Positions 8,620 through 19,427 of a stretch of DNA of 64,000 nt are shown piece after piece. Both the position numbers and the translations under genes were made by a program. The notes below the pieces were generated by a model. The model was not told the DNA's origin and made no database searches. It worked only from the letters and a program-made list of their open reading frames with translations. The stretch's first letter is position 1, and every line of letters starts with the position of its first letter. The DNA comes from Saprospiraceae bacterium. GTDB lineage: Bacteria; Bacteroidota; Bacteroidia; Chitinophagales; Saprospiraceae. The stretch is from contig JADKGD010000006.1 in the NCBI GenBank assembly GCA_016717145.1, forward strand, positions 62,001 through 126,000, given 5' to 3'.

Positions 8620-9294
8620 CTAATCCATCCTCAGATCTTCAATATGAATATCCGGTACTGTTTTTGGGTTAAAAACAAAAATTCCGGGTTCATATTTTTT
8701 ATTGGATATGATATCACTCACTTTCAGCGTATATCGGGATCCATCTCTGGAAAATACACGTAAAGATATCATATTATTTGATTTTTTATCTACAGTAAGT
8801 CTCATTTTTGTGTACTCAGATTTTTTGGAAACCGGTTTGAATTCTATATCAACCAACTTCTTCTGACCTTCTATCCGCTCTTCCACAATGGTATAAATAA
8901 ACTCTCCCTTTTCATATAGCCTCATCATTTGTTTAGGAGACAACACATCTGATGTTTCCAACTCGTCTATGTTAGAAATCTGGACTTCTTTGTTTTTTTT
9001 GAGATATATCCACACTGTTTTACCATCTGAATATATTTCCTGATCTGCCATCTTAATTGTATACTTTTTGCCATCCTGAATTACGGTACCAAGCTGTATT
9101 TCTTTTTTCTGATTGGGTAACTCCAGTTCCATTTCAAACTTCACTTCCATTGATTTGTAGCCATCATATTGTTTTTTTAATCTATCCAAAATGTTTTTTG
9201 CTTTAGGGTCGCTATCCTTTGAAGAAGCATAAGTATTCTGGGCCGAAATACCTGCGGACAAACATAAACAAATTAATAAAACTACAATTTTCAT
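8620..9294 (-). CDS. lolA: LolA-like outer-membrane lipoprotein carrier
   Basis: A 224-aa exported protein with signal peptide MKIVVLLICLCLSAGISA and a half-barrel LolA/LolB-like domain. Landmarks are ILDRLKKQYDGYKSMEVKFEM near residue 40, DGKTVWIYLKKNKEVQI near 95, and the C-terminal IFVFNPKTVPDIHIEDLR. LolA carries lipoproteins across the periplasm to the outer membrane. I chose ATG 9294 because the longer form starts at a GTG and adds only three residues before the signal peptide. In many Bacteroidota lolA lies beside ftsK. Here the two are separated by one short, oppositely oriented gene. Confidence 0.85.
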   Translation of the reverse strand: MKIVVLLICLCLSAGISAQNTYASSKDSDPKAKNILDRLKKQYDGYKSMEVKFEMELELPNQKKEIQLGTVIQDGKKYTIKMADQEIYSDGKTVWIYLKKNKEVQISNIDELETSDVLSPKQMMRLYEKGEFIYTIVEERIEGQKKLVDIEFKPVSKKSEYTKMRLTVDKKSNNMISLRVFSRDGSRYTLKVSDIISNKKYEPGIFVFNPKTVPDIHIEDLRMD

Positions 9295-9432
9295 AATATA
9301 CACTTTCGTATAAAGACAAAATTACTATACCAATAGTTACGTATAAAACGTCAATGTATTGTTAAAAATTATCAAATCTTAATATATTTGCTCCTAAGGT
9401 CAAGAAATCTTCATATTTTTAAAAAGCGATGC

Positions 9433-10007
9433 ATGCAATATCTTAAATTAACTTCCGGTCCTACCATCATAGAATTCCATAATAGTTGGCTGGGTGAAGA
9501 AACCATTACTGTAAATAATAAAATCGTATCGAAAAAAGCTTCCATCTATGGTGCTCAACATTATTTTACAGTTACTGAAAAATCGGATCAGGTAAATTAC
9601 TTGCTGATTTCCAAAGTATCAGGCTCTTCACTGGATGTATTTATAGATCTTTTTAGAGACGGAGTTCCTGTTCATATCGATATTCCATTGCCATTTGCGA
9701 CAAAACCGAAAACTCCATCCAATGAGGCAAAAATGGAAGGTTTAAATAAAATGAAAGAATATGATATGATTGGTGCGTTGGAAGCATTTAAAAAATCATT
9801 GACTTACGATCCAAATGATGCAGAGTCTTATTTAATATGGCATGTGTATATTCAAATTTGGAACAAGAGGAGGATGCTTTTTCTTGTTTGCGGAATGCAG
9901 TATCAAAAGGACTGAATGATACCAGTTTAATCCATACTCATGACTTGTTGGCATTCATAAGAATCCAAGCTCAATTTGATATGTTTGTAAAAAATGGCTA
10001 CAAATAA
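9433..10007 (+). CDS. TPR-containing protein of unknown function (frameshifted)
   Basis: From ATG 9433 the protein starts MQYLKLTSGPTIIEFHNSW and contains an uncharacterised N-terminal beta domain, then a tetratricopeptide-like pair from about residue 105 (GLNKMKEYDMIGALEAFKKSL). The frame breaks near 9831. Adding one T to the T3 run at 9831-9833 restores AESYFNMACVYSNLEQEEDAF and a stop at 10005-10007, giving about 191 aa. TPR motifs mediate protein-protein contacts. No partner is evident from the flanking lolA and ftsK genes. Confidence 0.7.
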
Positions 10008-10012
10008 AAAAA

Positions 10013-10047
10013 TTCCCACAACTATTAACATAGAAGTGGGTATTTTA
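10013..10047. terminator. Possible bidirectional terminator between convergent genes
   Basis: Inverted repeat CCCAC / GTGGG with a 16-nt AT-rich loop, an A run on the left and TATTTTATT on the right. It lies between the TPR gene and the end of ftsK. Confidence 0.5.
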
Positions 10048-10074
10048 TTGGTCTATAATTGATAAAAAAATATG

Positions 10075-12606
10075 CTATTTATTGCGTAATGCTGTCAAAA
10101 AATTATTTAATTCGTCTAAAGAATAAAATAATACTTCCCTTGGTTTACTTCCTTGCGCAGGACCCACAATACCCAAATGTTCCATTTGATCCATAATACG
10201 ACCTGCCCGATTATAACCTAACTGCATCTTTCTCTGAATCTGAGAAGTTGATCCATGCTGGGATGAAACGATCAATCTGGCAGCTTCATCAAAATGCTCG
10301 TCCATATCTGAGAGCTTGAGTTCAGATTTTCCTGCATTATTATCATCATCGCTTTTATACTCAGGCAAATAGAACGGTTCGGGAAAACCTTGCTGATCTG
10401 AAATAAATTTAATGACTTCTTCCACTTCCGGAGTATCAACAAAGGCACATTGCAGTCTAACGGCTGCACTTCCAATACTTAACAACATATCACCTGCACC
10501 TATTAGTTGATCAGCGCCTCCACCATCCAGTATAGTACGTGAATCGATCTTTGAAGTAACTTTAAAGGCTAGTCTGGCAGGGAAATTAGCTTTTATTGTA
10601 CCTGTTATAATATTAACAGAAGGACGCTGGGTAGCAATGATTAAATGGATACCAATAGCTCGCGCCAGTTGTGCCAGCCTGGCTATAGGCAATTCAACTT
10701 CCTTACCGGCAGTCATAATTAAATCTGCAAATTCATCAATGACTAGTACAATATAGGGTAGAAATTTGTGTCCTTCCTTTGGACTTAATTTTCTATCGGT
10801 AAATTTTTCATTATATTCTTTTAGATTTCTCACCCTTGCTTTTTTAAGGAGATCGTACCTGTCATCCATTTCAATACATAATGAATTAAGGGTATTTATT
10901 ACCTTACTTGTTTCTGTAATTATTGGTTCATCCTGGTCTGGAAGAAAAGCAAGAAAATGTTGATCCAAACTACCATATGGGAATAATTCGACCTTCTTTG
11001 GATCAATCAATACGAGTTTTACCTGTGAAGGATGTTTTTTGTACAATAATGACATTAGGATGGTATTGATACCAACGGATTTACCTTGTCCTGTTGCACC
11101 TGCTACAAGTAAGTGGGGCATTTTAGCCAGATCTGCCACGAAAACCTCGTTTGAAATTGTTTTTCCAAGTGCTATTGGAAGTGCCATTGTAGATTTTGTA
11201 AATTTTTCTGACATCAATACTTCCTTCAAAGAAACCATCTGTTTATTCTTATTTGGGACCTCAATGCCTATAGTGCCCTTGCCTGGAATGGGTGCTATAA
11301 TTCGGATACCCAAAGCTGATAAGCTTAAAGCTATATCATCTTCAAGATTTTTGATTTTGGATATTTTAACACCCGGCGCCGGAACAATCTCATATAAAGT
11401 AACTGTCGGCCCTATAGTTGCCCGAATTTTAGTTATTTCAATTTTGTAATTTAATAAAGTCGCAATAATCTGATCTTTATTTGCTTCCAATTCAGCCCGG
11501 TCTACTTCAGCTTTTTGGTCATCATATTCAAGTAATAAGCCAGGATGAGGCATTTTATACCTGGAAAGATCCAGTGTAGGGTCGTAAGGCTCAATGTCAT
11601 CGTCAATTTTAATAGCTTCGATTTGTGATTCAGGGGCAACTGGTATGGTAGCAAGTCCGTTTGAAGAAAGAGTATTGATGTCATCCCTACCTATTAACTC
11701 AAAATCCATCTCCTCTTCATCAAAATCCAATTCCAAATCATGTTTATTTTGTCCAAATTGAGTTGTAGCAGCGGTGGCCGATGCAGCAGGCAGATCAAAT
11801 TCCAGGTCATGTTTATCTGAATCTACCTTTGCATTAGCATGGGTCGGTGGAATGGCTCTCTCTTGTTGGTTAGAACCAGAGGGTCTGAGTGTTTGTAAAA
11901 ATAATTCTTCTATGTCATCTGTCAAATTTTCAACTGCGCTTTTTTGTTTTTTGGGCTTAATCTCGCCATCTTCAATTCCTTTAAAGAAATCCATAGATGG
12001 AAAGCTTATTCCTGCAAGAGGATTCGAAAACGTAAGATTATCAAGATTGGGATTAAATCGCCACATTATATAGCCACCCATTGTGAATAATAATAAAAAA
12101 AACAATCCAATTTGTCCAATAAAATTGGTCAACCAAAAACATGTGCTCTCTCCAAATGCCCCACCCCATGTAAAATCGGATCTTCTAAAGATAAATTCGA
12201 GTAATAAGGAAAAAAATGCCATAATTACAAATGAATTCCTTGCAAACACCATAAAAGGAATTAATGATCTGCGTCTGATCAGATCAAGACCAAACCTTAT
12301 AAGTAAAACGACAAACATTAATGATGGAAGGCCAAATCCCCAATAGAAAAACGCATTGGAAATAATGGCGCCTAATCTACCAAGCCAATTTTGGACACTG
12401 AGATCTGATTGAAATAACATGCCCCAGGAAAATTTAAGTACTTTGTCCTGATCTATCTTCCATGTGTACAAGTAAGAAACAAATGAAATAGCCAGATAAA
12501 TGGCTGAAAGAATCAGGATAACACCTAAAATTTTTGGTATTCGCTCATCACTCCAATTAAATCTGGGTAGTAGAGATGATTTCGTTTTTTGCTTTTTAAT
12601 AGCCAT
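10075..12606 (-). CDS. ftsK: DNA translocase FtsK
   Basis: An 843-aa FtsK/SpoIIIE translocase. The N-terminal ~210 residues contain four to five membrane helices. A charged linker with repeated DKHDLEFDL / NKHDLELDF segments follows (about 265-300). The RecA-like motor has Walker A GATGQGKSVG near 508 and Walker B LVIDEFADL near 627. The C-terminal winged-helix gamma domain, which reads KOPS-type polar sequences, is visible as SSQHGSTSQIQRKMQLGYNRAGRIMDQME (landmarks QHGSTSQIQRKM and YNRAGRIMDQ). FtsK moves chromosome ends through the closing septum and activates XerCD at dif. ATG start at 12606. Confidence 0.97.
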   Translation of the reverse strand: MAIKKQKTKSSLLPRFNWSDERIPKILGVILILSAIYLAISFVSYLYTWKIDQDKVLKFSWGMLFQSDLSVQNWLGRLGAIISNAFFYWGFGLPSLMFVVLLIRFGLDLIRRRSLIPFMVFARNSFVIMAFFSLLLEFIFRRSDFTWGGAFGESTCFWLTNFIGQIGLFFLLLFTMGGYIMWRFNPNLDNLTFSNPLAGISFPSMDFFKGIEDGEIKPKKQKSAVENLTDDIEELFLQTLRPSGSNQQERAIPPTHANAKVDSDKHDLEFDLPAASATAATTQFGQNKHDLELDFDEEEMDFELIGRDDINTLSSNGLATIPVAPESQIEAIKIDDDIEPYDPTLDLSRYKMPHPGLLLEYDDQKAEVDRAELEANKDQIIATLLNYKIEITKIRATIGPTVTLYEIVPAPGVKISKIKNLEDDIALSLSALGIRIIAPIPGKGTIGIEVPNKNKQMVSLKEVLMSEKFTKSTMALPIALGKTISNEVFVADLAKMPHLLVAGATGQGKSVGINTILMSLLYKKHPSQVKLVLIDPKKVELFPYGSLDQHFLAFLPDQDEPIITETSKVINTLNSLCIEMDDRYDLLKKARVRNLKEYNEKFTDRKLSPKEGHKFLPYIVLVIDEFADLIMTAGKEVELPIARLAQLARAIGIHLIIATQRPSVNIITGTIKANFPARLAFKVTSKIDSRTILDGGGADQLIGAGDMLLSIGSAAVRLQCAFVDTPEVEEVIKFISDQQGFPEPFYLPEYKSDDDNNAGKSELKLSDMDEHFDEAARLIVSSQHGSTSQIQRKMQLGYNRAGRIMDQMEHLGIVGPAQGSKPREVLFYSLDELNNFLTALRNK

Positions 12607-13086
12607 AATACAATAATAATCGGTTTTTTAAATAAATACTCCTAGAATAATGTAATTGTTATGTTACACAATACACCCATTCAGTATTATATTATAAAGA
12701 GCTTACAAAAAAGAATCATCAACCGGGACCGAAAATTAATGAGAAAATTTCTGTAAAATTTACCTTATAACTAATATTACTTTTGTACAACGGGTTTTGC
12801 TAAATAAATAACTACAAGGCAAAGATAAAAAAATATATTATCATATTACAATATTTTGTAATATATTTATTAAACTTATTCAGTTATTTATAAGTTATTA
12901 AATTTTGTAATATTTATAATAAGTTGAATTTCTTTAATTTATGACATACATTAAGAATAAAAATAATTTGAATTCTTATGACTTTAGACTCTAATTCAAC
13001 GCTTCAAAGTAATAATTAGGAAAAAAAATTATCTTTGTGCTGATTTTGATAGCTGGCTATTAAGTCAAATTAACCTTAACCACATT
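12607..13086. other. 480-bp AT-rich intergenic region between divergent genes
   Basis: No supportable gene. It contains a perfect 9-bp inverted repeat ATATTACAA/TTGTAATAT with a 4-nt loop at 12843-12864, and the half-site TTTTGTAATAT recurs near 12904. TACTTTTG boxes lie at 12778-12785, and TATCTTTG just before the downstream gene. The repeats could bind a regulator, but this is only a suggestion. Confidence 0.4.
13030..13037 (+). promoter_or_regulatory. Bacteroidota -7 promoter box (TATCTTTG)
   Basis: A perfect TAnnTTTG match about 50 bp before the ATG at 13087. No obvious -33 TTG. Confidence 0.5.
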
Positions 13087-14226
13087 ATGATGAGCGCTAA
13101 TATTTTTATTGCCGGCAGCGGTGGCATTGGTCAGGCTGCAGGCTTGATACTATCAGAATTTAACATTTTCAAAACAACCATTTATTTTGGAGACATCTCA
13201 CAAACTGCTATTGATGCTGCATTAAAATTTGTTACTGAAGGATGTACCCATCACCCTACTATACATGGCATCCTTATGCCAACGGAAGCCAGTAATGAGA
13301 TTTTGGACAATATTCTTAAAAAGTGCGATATCATTATGGATTGTTTGCCCGGAAGTCAGGCTCCAAGGATGGCAGGACTTGCAAAAAAACATCACTGTCA
13401 TTATGCTAATCTGACAGAATATGTCCAGGAAACTATAGACGTCATAGCAATAGCCAATGATGCAGATACTGCTTTTGTGCTTCAAACCGGATTGGCACCA
13501 GGATTTATAAATATTCTGGCCCATAAACTTTATGAAGAATTTCAAACCGATTTTGGTGTGGATATAGTAAATAGTATGCACATGAAAGTTGGCGCCATTA
13601 GTAAAAATGCGCCTTCACCTCATTATTATGCGTTTACCTGGAGCCCAATAGGTGTTGCTACTGAGTATCTTAAAGATGCTGAAATTGTACGAAATTTTAA
13701 AAAAATTAAGATTCCCGCCCTTTCCGGCCTTGAACGTATTATTATTGATGGAGATGAGTATGAAGATAATTTTACTTCAGGTGGTGCAGCAGACTTTCCG
13801 GACGCTTTTATTGGAAAAGTAAAAGATCTTGATTATAAAACCTTAAGGTATCCAGGACATTATCAATGGGTAAAAAACACTATGTCAACCATTATGAATA
13901 GTGAAAATAGGATTAAATCGTTGGAAAACATTTTATTGGAAAACATACCAAGTGTTGAAGATGACATAGTCGTTGTATATGCATCAGTAGAAGGAAAAGA
14001 CAGTACAGGTCGACTTAGAAGGAAAGAAAAATCATATAAAATATTCCCAAGTTTTGTAGGTAAAAAAAGACTGAGAGCCATACAAACTACAACTGCCGCC
14101 CCATTGTGTGAAGTAGCCAACATGTTGCTCAACAACACCTGGAAAGGGCCGATACTACAAAGTCAATTATCTACGACTGATTTTTTAAAGGGTCCTTTTG
14201 TTACTGCCATTTATGGAAAATACTAA
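13087..14226 (+). CDS. Saccharopine dehydrogenase-family oxidoreductase
   Basis: A 379-aa protein with an N-terminal Rossmann domain (IFIAGSGGIGQAAG, residues 5-18) and the saccharopine dehydrogenase C-terminal half. Other landmarks are CDIIMDCLPGSQAP, ANLTEYVQET, QTGLAPGFINILAH near 140 and GHYQWVKN near 260. The family includes saccharopine dehydrogenase (lysine/alpha-aminoadipate interconversion) and carboxynorspermidine synthase. The exact substrate cannot be told from sequence alone, and no lysine-degradation genes lie next to it. Two Met codons in tandem start the frame; either could be used. Confidence 0.85.
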   Translation: MMSANIFIAGSGGIGQAAGLILSEFNIFKTTIYFGDISQTAIDAALKFVTEGCTHHPTIHGILMPTEASNEILDNILKKCDIIMDCLPGSQAPRMAGLAKKHHCHYANLTEYVQETIDVIAIANDADTAFVLQTGLAPGFINILAHKLYEEFQTDFGVDIVNSMHMKVGAISKNAPSPHYYAFTWSPIGVATEYLKDAEIVRNFKKIKIPALSGLERIIIDGDEYEDNFTSGGAADFPDAFIGKVKDLDYKTLRYPGHYQWVKNTMSTIMNSENRIKSLENILLENIPSVEDDIVVVYASVEGKDSTGRLRRKEKSYKIFPSFVGKKRLRAIQTTTAAPLCEVANMLLNNTWKGPILQSQLSTTDFLKGPFVTAIYGKY

Positions 14227-14334
14227 AACCCAAGATATTAAGACACGTATTGCTTAAGATTTCACTTTTAAACAAAAGTTATCATTTAAATAAATTTAAT
14301 AATATTAATCAAATACAGAATTTGTTTGATTATT

Positions 14335-15075
14335 TTATGAGCTTCTTACCTTATAATAGTGATTTGGATCGTCTACTTTATTAATACTGTTATTGATAGT
14401 GTCAGACTCTACCAAGCCATCTCTCAACCTCACTATTCTATGTGCATGGCCAGCAATATCAGGTTCGTGTGTTACCAGAATAACTGTATTGCCCGCATTA
14501 TGAATACGCTCAAAAATACCCATTATCTCTATTGATGTTTTAGTATCGAGATTTCCTGTCGGTTCGTCGGCAAGAATAATCGCAGGATCATTAACCAATG
14601 CTCTTGCGATGGCTACCCGTTGACGCTGACCACCGGAAAGTTCATTGGGTTTATGTGTCATTCTGTCACCAAGTCCAACCTTATTTAAAGCCTCAGCAGC
14701 TTTGATAAGTCTTTTCTCTTTATTATACCCTGCATAAACAAGTGGCAGTGCTACATTTTCAAGAGAAGAAAGCCTTGGAAGTAAATTGAACGTCTGGAAA
14801 ACAAAACCAATTTGTTTATTTCTTACTTCAGCAAGTTCGCCATCTGACATAACGCTTACATCAATTCCATTAAGAATATATTCACCCGATGTAGGACTAT
14901 CCAAGCAACCAATTATATTCATTAGCGTCGATTTGCCTGAACCTGAAGGGCCCATTAACGCCACATACTCATTTTTGCTTATGGTCAACGAAACTGATTT
15001 TAAGGCATTTATGATTTCATCTCCCATGACATATGTTTTGGAGAGTTCCGACACCCTTATCATTTTTTCTTCCAT
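14335..15075 (-). CDS. ABC transporter ATP-binding protein (LolD/MacB type)
   Basis: A 246-aa ATPase with Walker [10 protein letters not shown] near residue 42, signature [15 protein letters not shown] near 145, Walker [14 protein letters not shown] and H-loop VILVTHEPD. The sequence class is that of MacB/LolD/FtsE-like exporters that work with FtsX-type permeases, extruding lipoproteins, peptides or macrolides. No permease is encoded beside it. I chose ATG 15075 over a TTG at 15084. The gatC stop lies at 15077-15079, so the two genes are one nucleotide apart and likely translationally coupled. Confidence 0.88.
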   Translation of the reverse strand: MEEKMIRVSELSKTYVMGDEIINALKSVSLTISKNEYVALMGPSGSGKSTLMNIIGCLDSPTSGEYILNGIDVSVMSDGELAEVRNKQIGFVFQTFNLLPRLSSLENVALPLVYAGYNKEKRLIKAAEALNKVGLGDRMTHKPNELSGGQRQRVAIARALVNDPAIILADEPTGNLDTKTSIEIMGIFERIHNAGNTVILVTHEPDIAGHAHRIVRLRDGLVESDTINNSINKVDDPNHYYKVRSS

Positions 15076-15076
15076 A

Positions 15077-15364
15077 TTATTCAATTACTTTTGGAACTGC
15101 AAAATATGGCCCCACTGTCAATGGTGCATTTTTCAATCCTTCTTCCCTTGATAGCTCATTTTTATAAAAATCCACACGAAAAACATTTTGTGTATCGGTC
15201 ATATGTCGTACCGGAATAACCCCTGTGGTTTCAACTTCTGAGATTTTGTCAAACATCGTAATCATTGTTCCAATATCTGTTTTCAAAATTTCCTTTTCTT
15301 CCTTATTTAATTTAAGCTTGGATAATATTTCCAATTTTGCTATCAATGTATCATCAATCTTCAT
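15077..15364 (-). CDS. gatC: Asp-tRNA(Asn)/Glu-tRNA(Gln) amidotransferase subunit C
   Basis: A 95-aa protein of the GatC family: it starts with helices [20 protein letters not shown], has the central [19 protein letters not shown] and the conserved extended tail [20 protein letters not shown] ... YFAVPKVIE. GatC wraps the GatA-GatB amidotransferase and stabilises it during conversion of misacylated Glu-tRNA(Gln) or Asp-tRNA(Asn). gatA and gatB are not in the window. It is the first gene of a two-gene unit with the downstream ABC ATPase. Confidence 0.88.
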   Translation of the reverse strand: MKIDDTLIAKLEILSKLKLNKEEKEILKTDIGTMITMFDKISEVETTGVIPVRHMTDTQNVFRVDFYKNELSREEGLKNAPLTVGPYFAVPKVIE

Positions 15365-15675
15365 ACAGCTGAATATTTTAATAGAATTAAACGCTAAATT
15401 ATGACCAATCGTCGGAAAACATTTTTTTTTTAGACTATTTGGAGTTTTTACCCGTCAAAAATACAAAAATGATTTCAAATTTGTACTTTTATACGATTTT
15501 TAATGCCACCTCATGGTTATAAAAAATACACTATTTTTATAAGAAATAGATTCTGTAATCTTTTTTATAGTTATTGGGAATATTGAGTAAAAATATTACT
15601 GGTTGGCTTTTCAAATTTTGCCAGTCAGTTTTTTTTGTTTCTTTTTTTAATTTGAACTCAAACATATATCTATCT

Positions 15676-16302
15676 ATGTCCCAACTTAAACATATAGCTA
15701 TTGCCGGGAATATTGGTGCCGGGAAAACGACCTTAACAGAGATGCTTTCTAAACATTACGGATGGCAGGTTCAATATGAAGATACCAGCACAAACCCATA
15801 TCTGGGTGACTTTTATGAAGATATGCATCGATGGTCATTTAATCTGCAAATCTATTTCTTAAATAGTAGATATCAGCAGATTCTGGATATAAGAAAAGGC
15901 ACAAAAACTGTTGTACAAGATAGAACAATCTATGAAGATGCACATATTTTTGCCCCAAATCTACACGACATGAACCTCATGTCTTCAAGGGATTTTTCTA
16001 ATTATTATGAATTATTTCGAATTATGTCATCTCAGGTCGAGCCTCCTGACTTATTAATCTATCTTAAATCCAGCATTCCCAAATTAGTCCAGCATATACA
16101 CACCAGAGGTCGGGAATATGAAGGCAATATGAGTCTTGATTATTTAAAAAGGCTTAATGAGCGATACGAAACATGGATAGAAGGATACAAAGAAGGTAAG
16201 CTCCTTGTTATCAATAATGATAATATTGATTTCAAAAATAATGCAGAAGATTTTGGTACAATCATTGAAATGGTTGAAGCCGAGATCAATGGTTTATTCT
16301 AA
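15676..16302 (+). CDS. Deoxynucleoside kinase
   Basis: A 208-aa kinase of the dCK/dGK/thymidine kinase 2 fold. The P-loop IAGNIGAGKTTL lies at residues 8-19, followed by the family DRTIYEDAHIF motif (about 82) and the lid Arg motif HTRGREYE near 140. It phosphorylates deoxynucleosides for nucleotide salvage; which base it prefers cannot be read off. I trimmed the start to ATG 15676 because the upstream 34 codons of open frame are not family-like. It is followed 9 bp later by the YggS-type gene. Confidence 0.9.
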   Translation: MSQLKHIAIAGNIGAGKTTLTEMLSKHYGWQVQYEDTSTNPYLGDFYEDMHRWSFNLQIYFLNSRYQQILDIRKGTKTVVQDRTIYEDAHIFAPNLHDMNLMSSRDFSNYYELFRIMSSQVEPPDLLIYLKSSIPKLVQHIHTRGREYEGNMSLDYLKRLNERYETWIEGYKEGKLLVINNDNIDFKNNAEDFGTIIEMVEAEINGLF

Positions 16303-16311
16303 TTAAAAGGA

Positions 16312-16962
16312 ATGTATAAAGAAATTCAAAAATACTGCTCCGATAGAAATGTCAGCCTGGTTGCTGTTTCAAAAACTAAACCTATTGAAGATATACAAAA
16401 CCTTTACGACCAGGGTCAACGCATTTTTGGTGAAAACAAAGTACAAGAGATGGAAGAAAAGTATTATAAACTTCCAAAAGATATTTCCTGGCATATCATA
16501 GGGCATTTACAAAAAAACAAAGTAAAATATATTGCTTCATTCGTTGGCATGATTCATTCTGTTGATAGCCTGGAGCTATTGCAAATCATAGACAAAGAGG
16601 CAAAAAAACACAACAGAATCATCCCGGTTTTACTCCAATTTCACATTTCAAAAGAAGATACAAAATTTGGTCTGCAACTTTCTGAAGCCTATGGAATTAT
16701 GGATGATGTCTCCATAAATCCAATAGAAAATATCAATATAGTTGGTGTCATGGGTATGGCAAGTTTTACAGATAATATCAATTTAATAAGATCCGAATTT
16801 AAGTTACTTAAGGATATTTTCACAAACCTAAAAAATCGATATTTTAGCACACAAAATAGCTTTAGCGAAATATCGATGGGTATGTCAGGTGATTTTAAAA
16901 TTGCCATTGAAGAAGGATCAACAATGGTCCGTGTAGGTAGCGCCATTTTTGGTGCCAGATAA
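16312..16962 (+). CDS. YggS/PROSC-family pyridoxal phosphate homeostasis protein
   Basis: A 216-aa alanine-racemase-fold protein. The PLP-binding Lys is in LVAVSKTKP near residue 20, with FGENKVQEMEEK (about 43), WHIIGHLQKNKVK (about 62), FGL...SEAYGIM, GVMGMASF and the C-terminal phosphate-binding SMGMSGDFKIAIEEGSTMVRVG, cited as landmarks SMGMSGDF and VRVGSAIFG. These proteins bind and buffer PLP without a known catalytic reaction. Probably co-transcribed with the upstream kinase. Confidence 0.92.
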   Translation: MYKEIQKYCSDRNVSLVAVSKTKPIEDIQNLYDQGQRIFGENKVQEMEEKYYKLPKDISWHIIGHLQKNKVKYIASFVGMIHSVDSLELLQIIDKEAKKHNRIIPVLLQFHISKEDTKFGLQLSEAYGIMDDVSINPIENINIVGVMGMASFTDNINLIRSEFKLLKDIFTNLKNRYFSTQNSFSEISMGMSGDFKIAIEEGSTMVRVGSAIFGAR

Positions 16963-17071
16963 ATTATATGCATCATCTGAAAAGTGCATAGATTTGAGGA
17001 AAAACATATAAAATTTTCTTACTTTTATCATTAAAAAGTAAATAAATTAGAGCATCTTTAAATATATCATT

Positions 17072-19427
17072 ATGAGACTTAAATCCTTGCTAATTCTGAC
17101 TTTTTATATTTTCGGGTTAAATACATCAGTACACACGCAACAAAATTCTTCACCTCGGAAAACATCTCAAAATACTTCTTATAGTTGTAAAGTTTCAAAA
17201 TATGATAATAACATAACTAAATTGACCTTCCAACCTCAAGCATATTCTAAAAATGAAAATCTAAGTGATGCAGTAATTCTAAAACCTTTAAATAGTTTTA
17301 TTACTGAATCTCAAGAAAGTATAACAATAAAATCAAAAAAAGGACGTAAAATTTCTCCTACTTACTCAGGCCATAAAGATGGTTATGATTGGATAGAAAT
17401 TAAACTTAGCCCTACAGAAAAAATCTATGGCGGAGGCGAAAGGGCATTACCTTTAAATCGTCGGGGTTTTGTTTTTAACCTTGAAAACAATCCATGGTAC
17501 GGATATGGTATTGGAGCGGACAATCTTAATTTTTCTGTACCATTTTTTACTTCTTCTGAAGGTTATGGATTGTATTTTGATAACGTGTCAATAGGCAAAG
17601 CAGATATCGGAAAATCATCTCCTGATGTATTTAAAATTGGATTCAAAAGCGGCGAATTAAATGTGTACATTATACCTGGACCCACACCTAAAGAAATTCT
17701 AGGTAATTATCACAAATTAACCGGAACTCAGGGCTTGCCACCAAGGTGGGCCCTAGGCAATTTTATGAGCCGTTTCGGTTATACAAGTGAAGCTCAAGTA
17801 AATGAAATAGCATCAAAAATGATCAGTGAAAAAATGCCGTTCGATGCAGTTATTTATGATTTGTTTTGGTTTGGGGACAGTATAAAAGGTACGCTGGGTA
17901 ATCTTGAATGGGTAAATAAATCAAAATGGCCAGACCCCAAGTCAATGATCTCAGATTTTAAAAAACAAAATATAAAAACTATTCTAATAACGGAACCTTT
18001 TATGCTTAGATCGACCTAAAAATTATCTGCAATCACTGCCATATCATGCTGTAGATAGTTTAGGGAGTCCTTTTGAATTGACCGATTTCTATTTTGGTTT
18101 AGGCGGCTTGTTAGATATATTCAGAAAAGATACACAAAAATGGTTTTGGTCCAAACATGATGAACAAAACCAAATTGGTGTTGATGCCTGGTGGGGTGAT
18201 TTGGGTGAACCAGAAAAACATCCTTTAGGTATCTTTCATAACCTTAGAGACATGGGTCATTCAAGACTTTTCAGATCTGATGAAGTACACAATTTATATG
18301 GGCACACCTGGACAAAGATGCTTTTCGAAAATTATGCTTTACAATATCCGGATGTACGATTATTCAGTCTCAACAGGAGTGGATTTGCAGGAAGTCAGCG
18401 GTTTAACATCATTCCATGGAGTGGTGATGTAAGTAGAAGCTGGAGTGGATTTCAAGCCCAACCACTCATTATGTTAGGCATGAGCATGAGTGGAATTCAA
18501 TATATTCATGCTGATGCAGGAGGTTTTGCAGGTGGAGAGGGAGATTATGAATTGTATGTCAGATGGCTTCAATTTGCTGCATTTACGCCCATATTCAGAC
18601 CACATGGAACAGCCCTTTTCGAGACTGACCCTAAAGCTTATAGTTTCCCCTCGGAACCTGCTTTGATGCCTGAACCATACAAAAGTATCGTTCGAAAGGT
18701 CATACAGATGAGATATAAACTTCTTCCTTACAATTATACATTGACATATCGACAAGCTCAGTTTGGTGATGCCCTTGTATCACCATTATATTATAACTTT
18801 CCTGATGACAAAACCATTGAAAACATTGAGGATCAATTTATGTGGGGAGAAAATATCATGGTCGCTCCTATCCTCTATAAAAATCAACAAGAAAGAAAAG
18901 TAATTTTACCGCAAGGTTTCTGGTATCGTGTGGATAATAGTTTTAACTGCTCAAAAGCTCTTTCCGGCGAGCTTAATGAAAAAATCGGTCTTGAAGATGT
19001 TTTGTTGTATGTAAAAGCCGGCAGTTTTATACCTCTGATAGATAAAGAAGGTAAAACTTCAGAAGATTATACGACGGATAGCTTGACTATTCATTATTAT
19101 TATGGTGAAAAAAAATCCAACTATACTTTATATGATGATAATGGTTTAAGTAAAACTTCCCTGGAAAAAAATAATTATGAACTCATTTCTTTTCATGCGA
19201 GTCCAAAAAAGTTTGGCTTGGATATAAATGTTACGACCAATCGTGGAAAATATCCTGAAAAACCGACTTTCAGAATCTTTAATTTTGTGATACATCAAGA
19301 CAAAAGTCATAAAATGATTAAAATTGATGGCAAAATAATCCCTTACAAAACTGATCATAATGGTAATACTATCTTTTCAGTAAAAATGATGCCCAACAAA
19401 AAAAATATTAATATCAGACTAAATTAA
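17072..19427 (+). CDS. Family 31 glycoside hydrolase / alpha-glucosyltransferase (frameshifted)
   Basis: A secreted GH31 enzyme of about 784 aa, split near 18011-18018. It has an N-terminal signal peptide (MRLKSLLILTFYIFGL) and an N-terminal beta domain with YGGGERALPLNRRG near 120. The barrel starts around GNFMSRFGYTSE and breaks after ITEPFMLRST. It resumes as KNYLQSLPYHAVDSLG with the nucleophile motif WWGDLGEPEKHP and SGDVSRSW. The DLGEPE form resembles the oligosaccharide 4-alpha-glucosyltransferase branch rather than simple alpha-glucosidases. The substrate is probably starch- or glycogen-derived oligosaccharide. One extra base, probably T18017, explains the break. Confidence 0.88.
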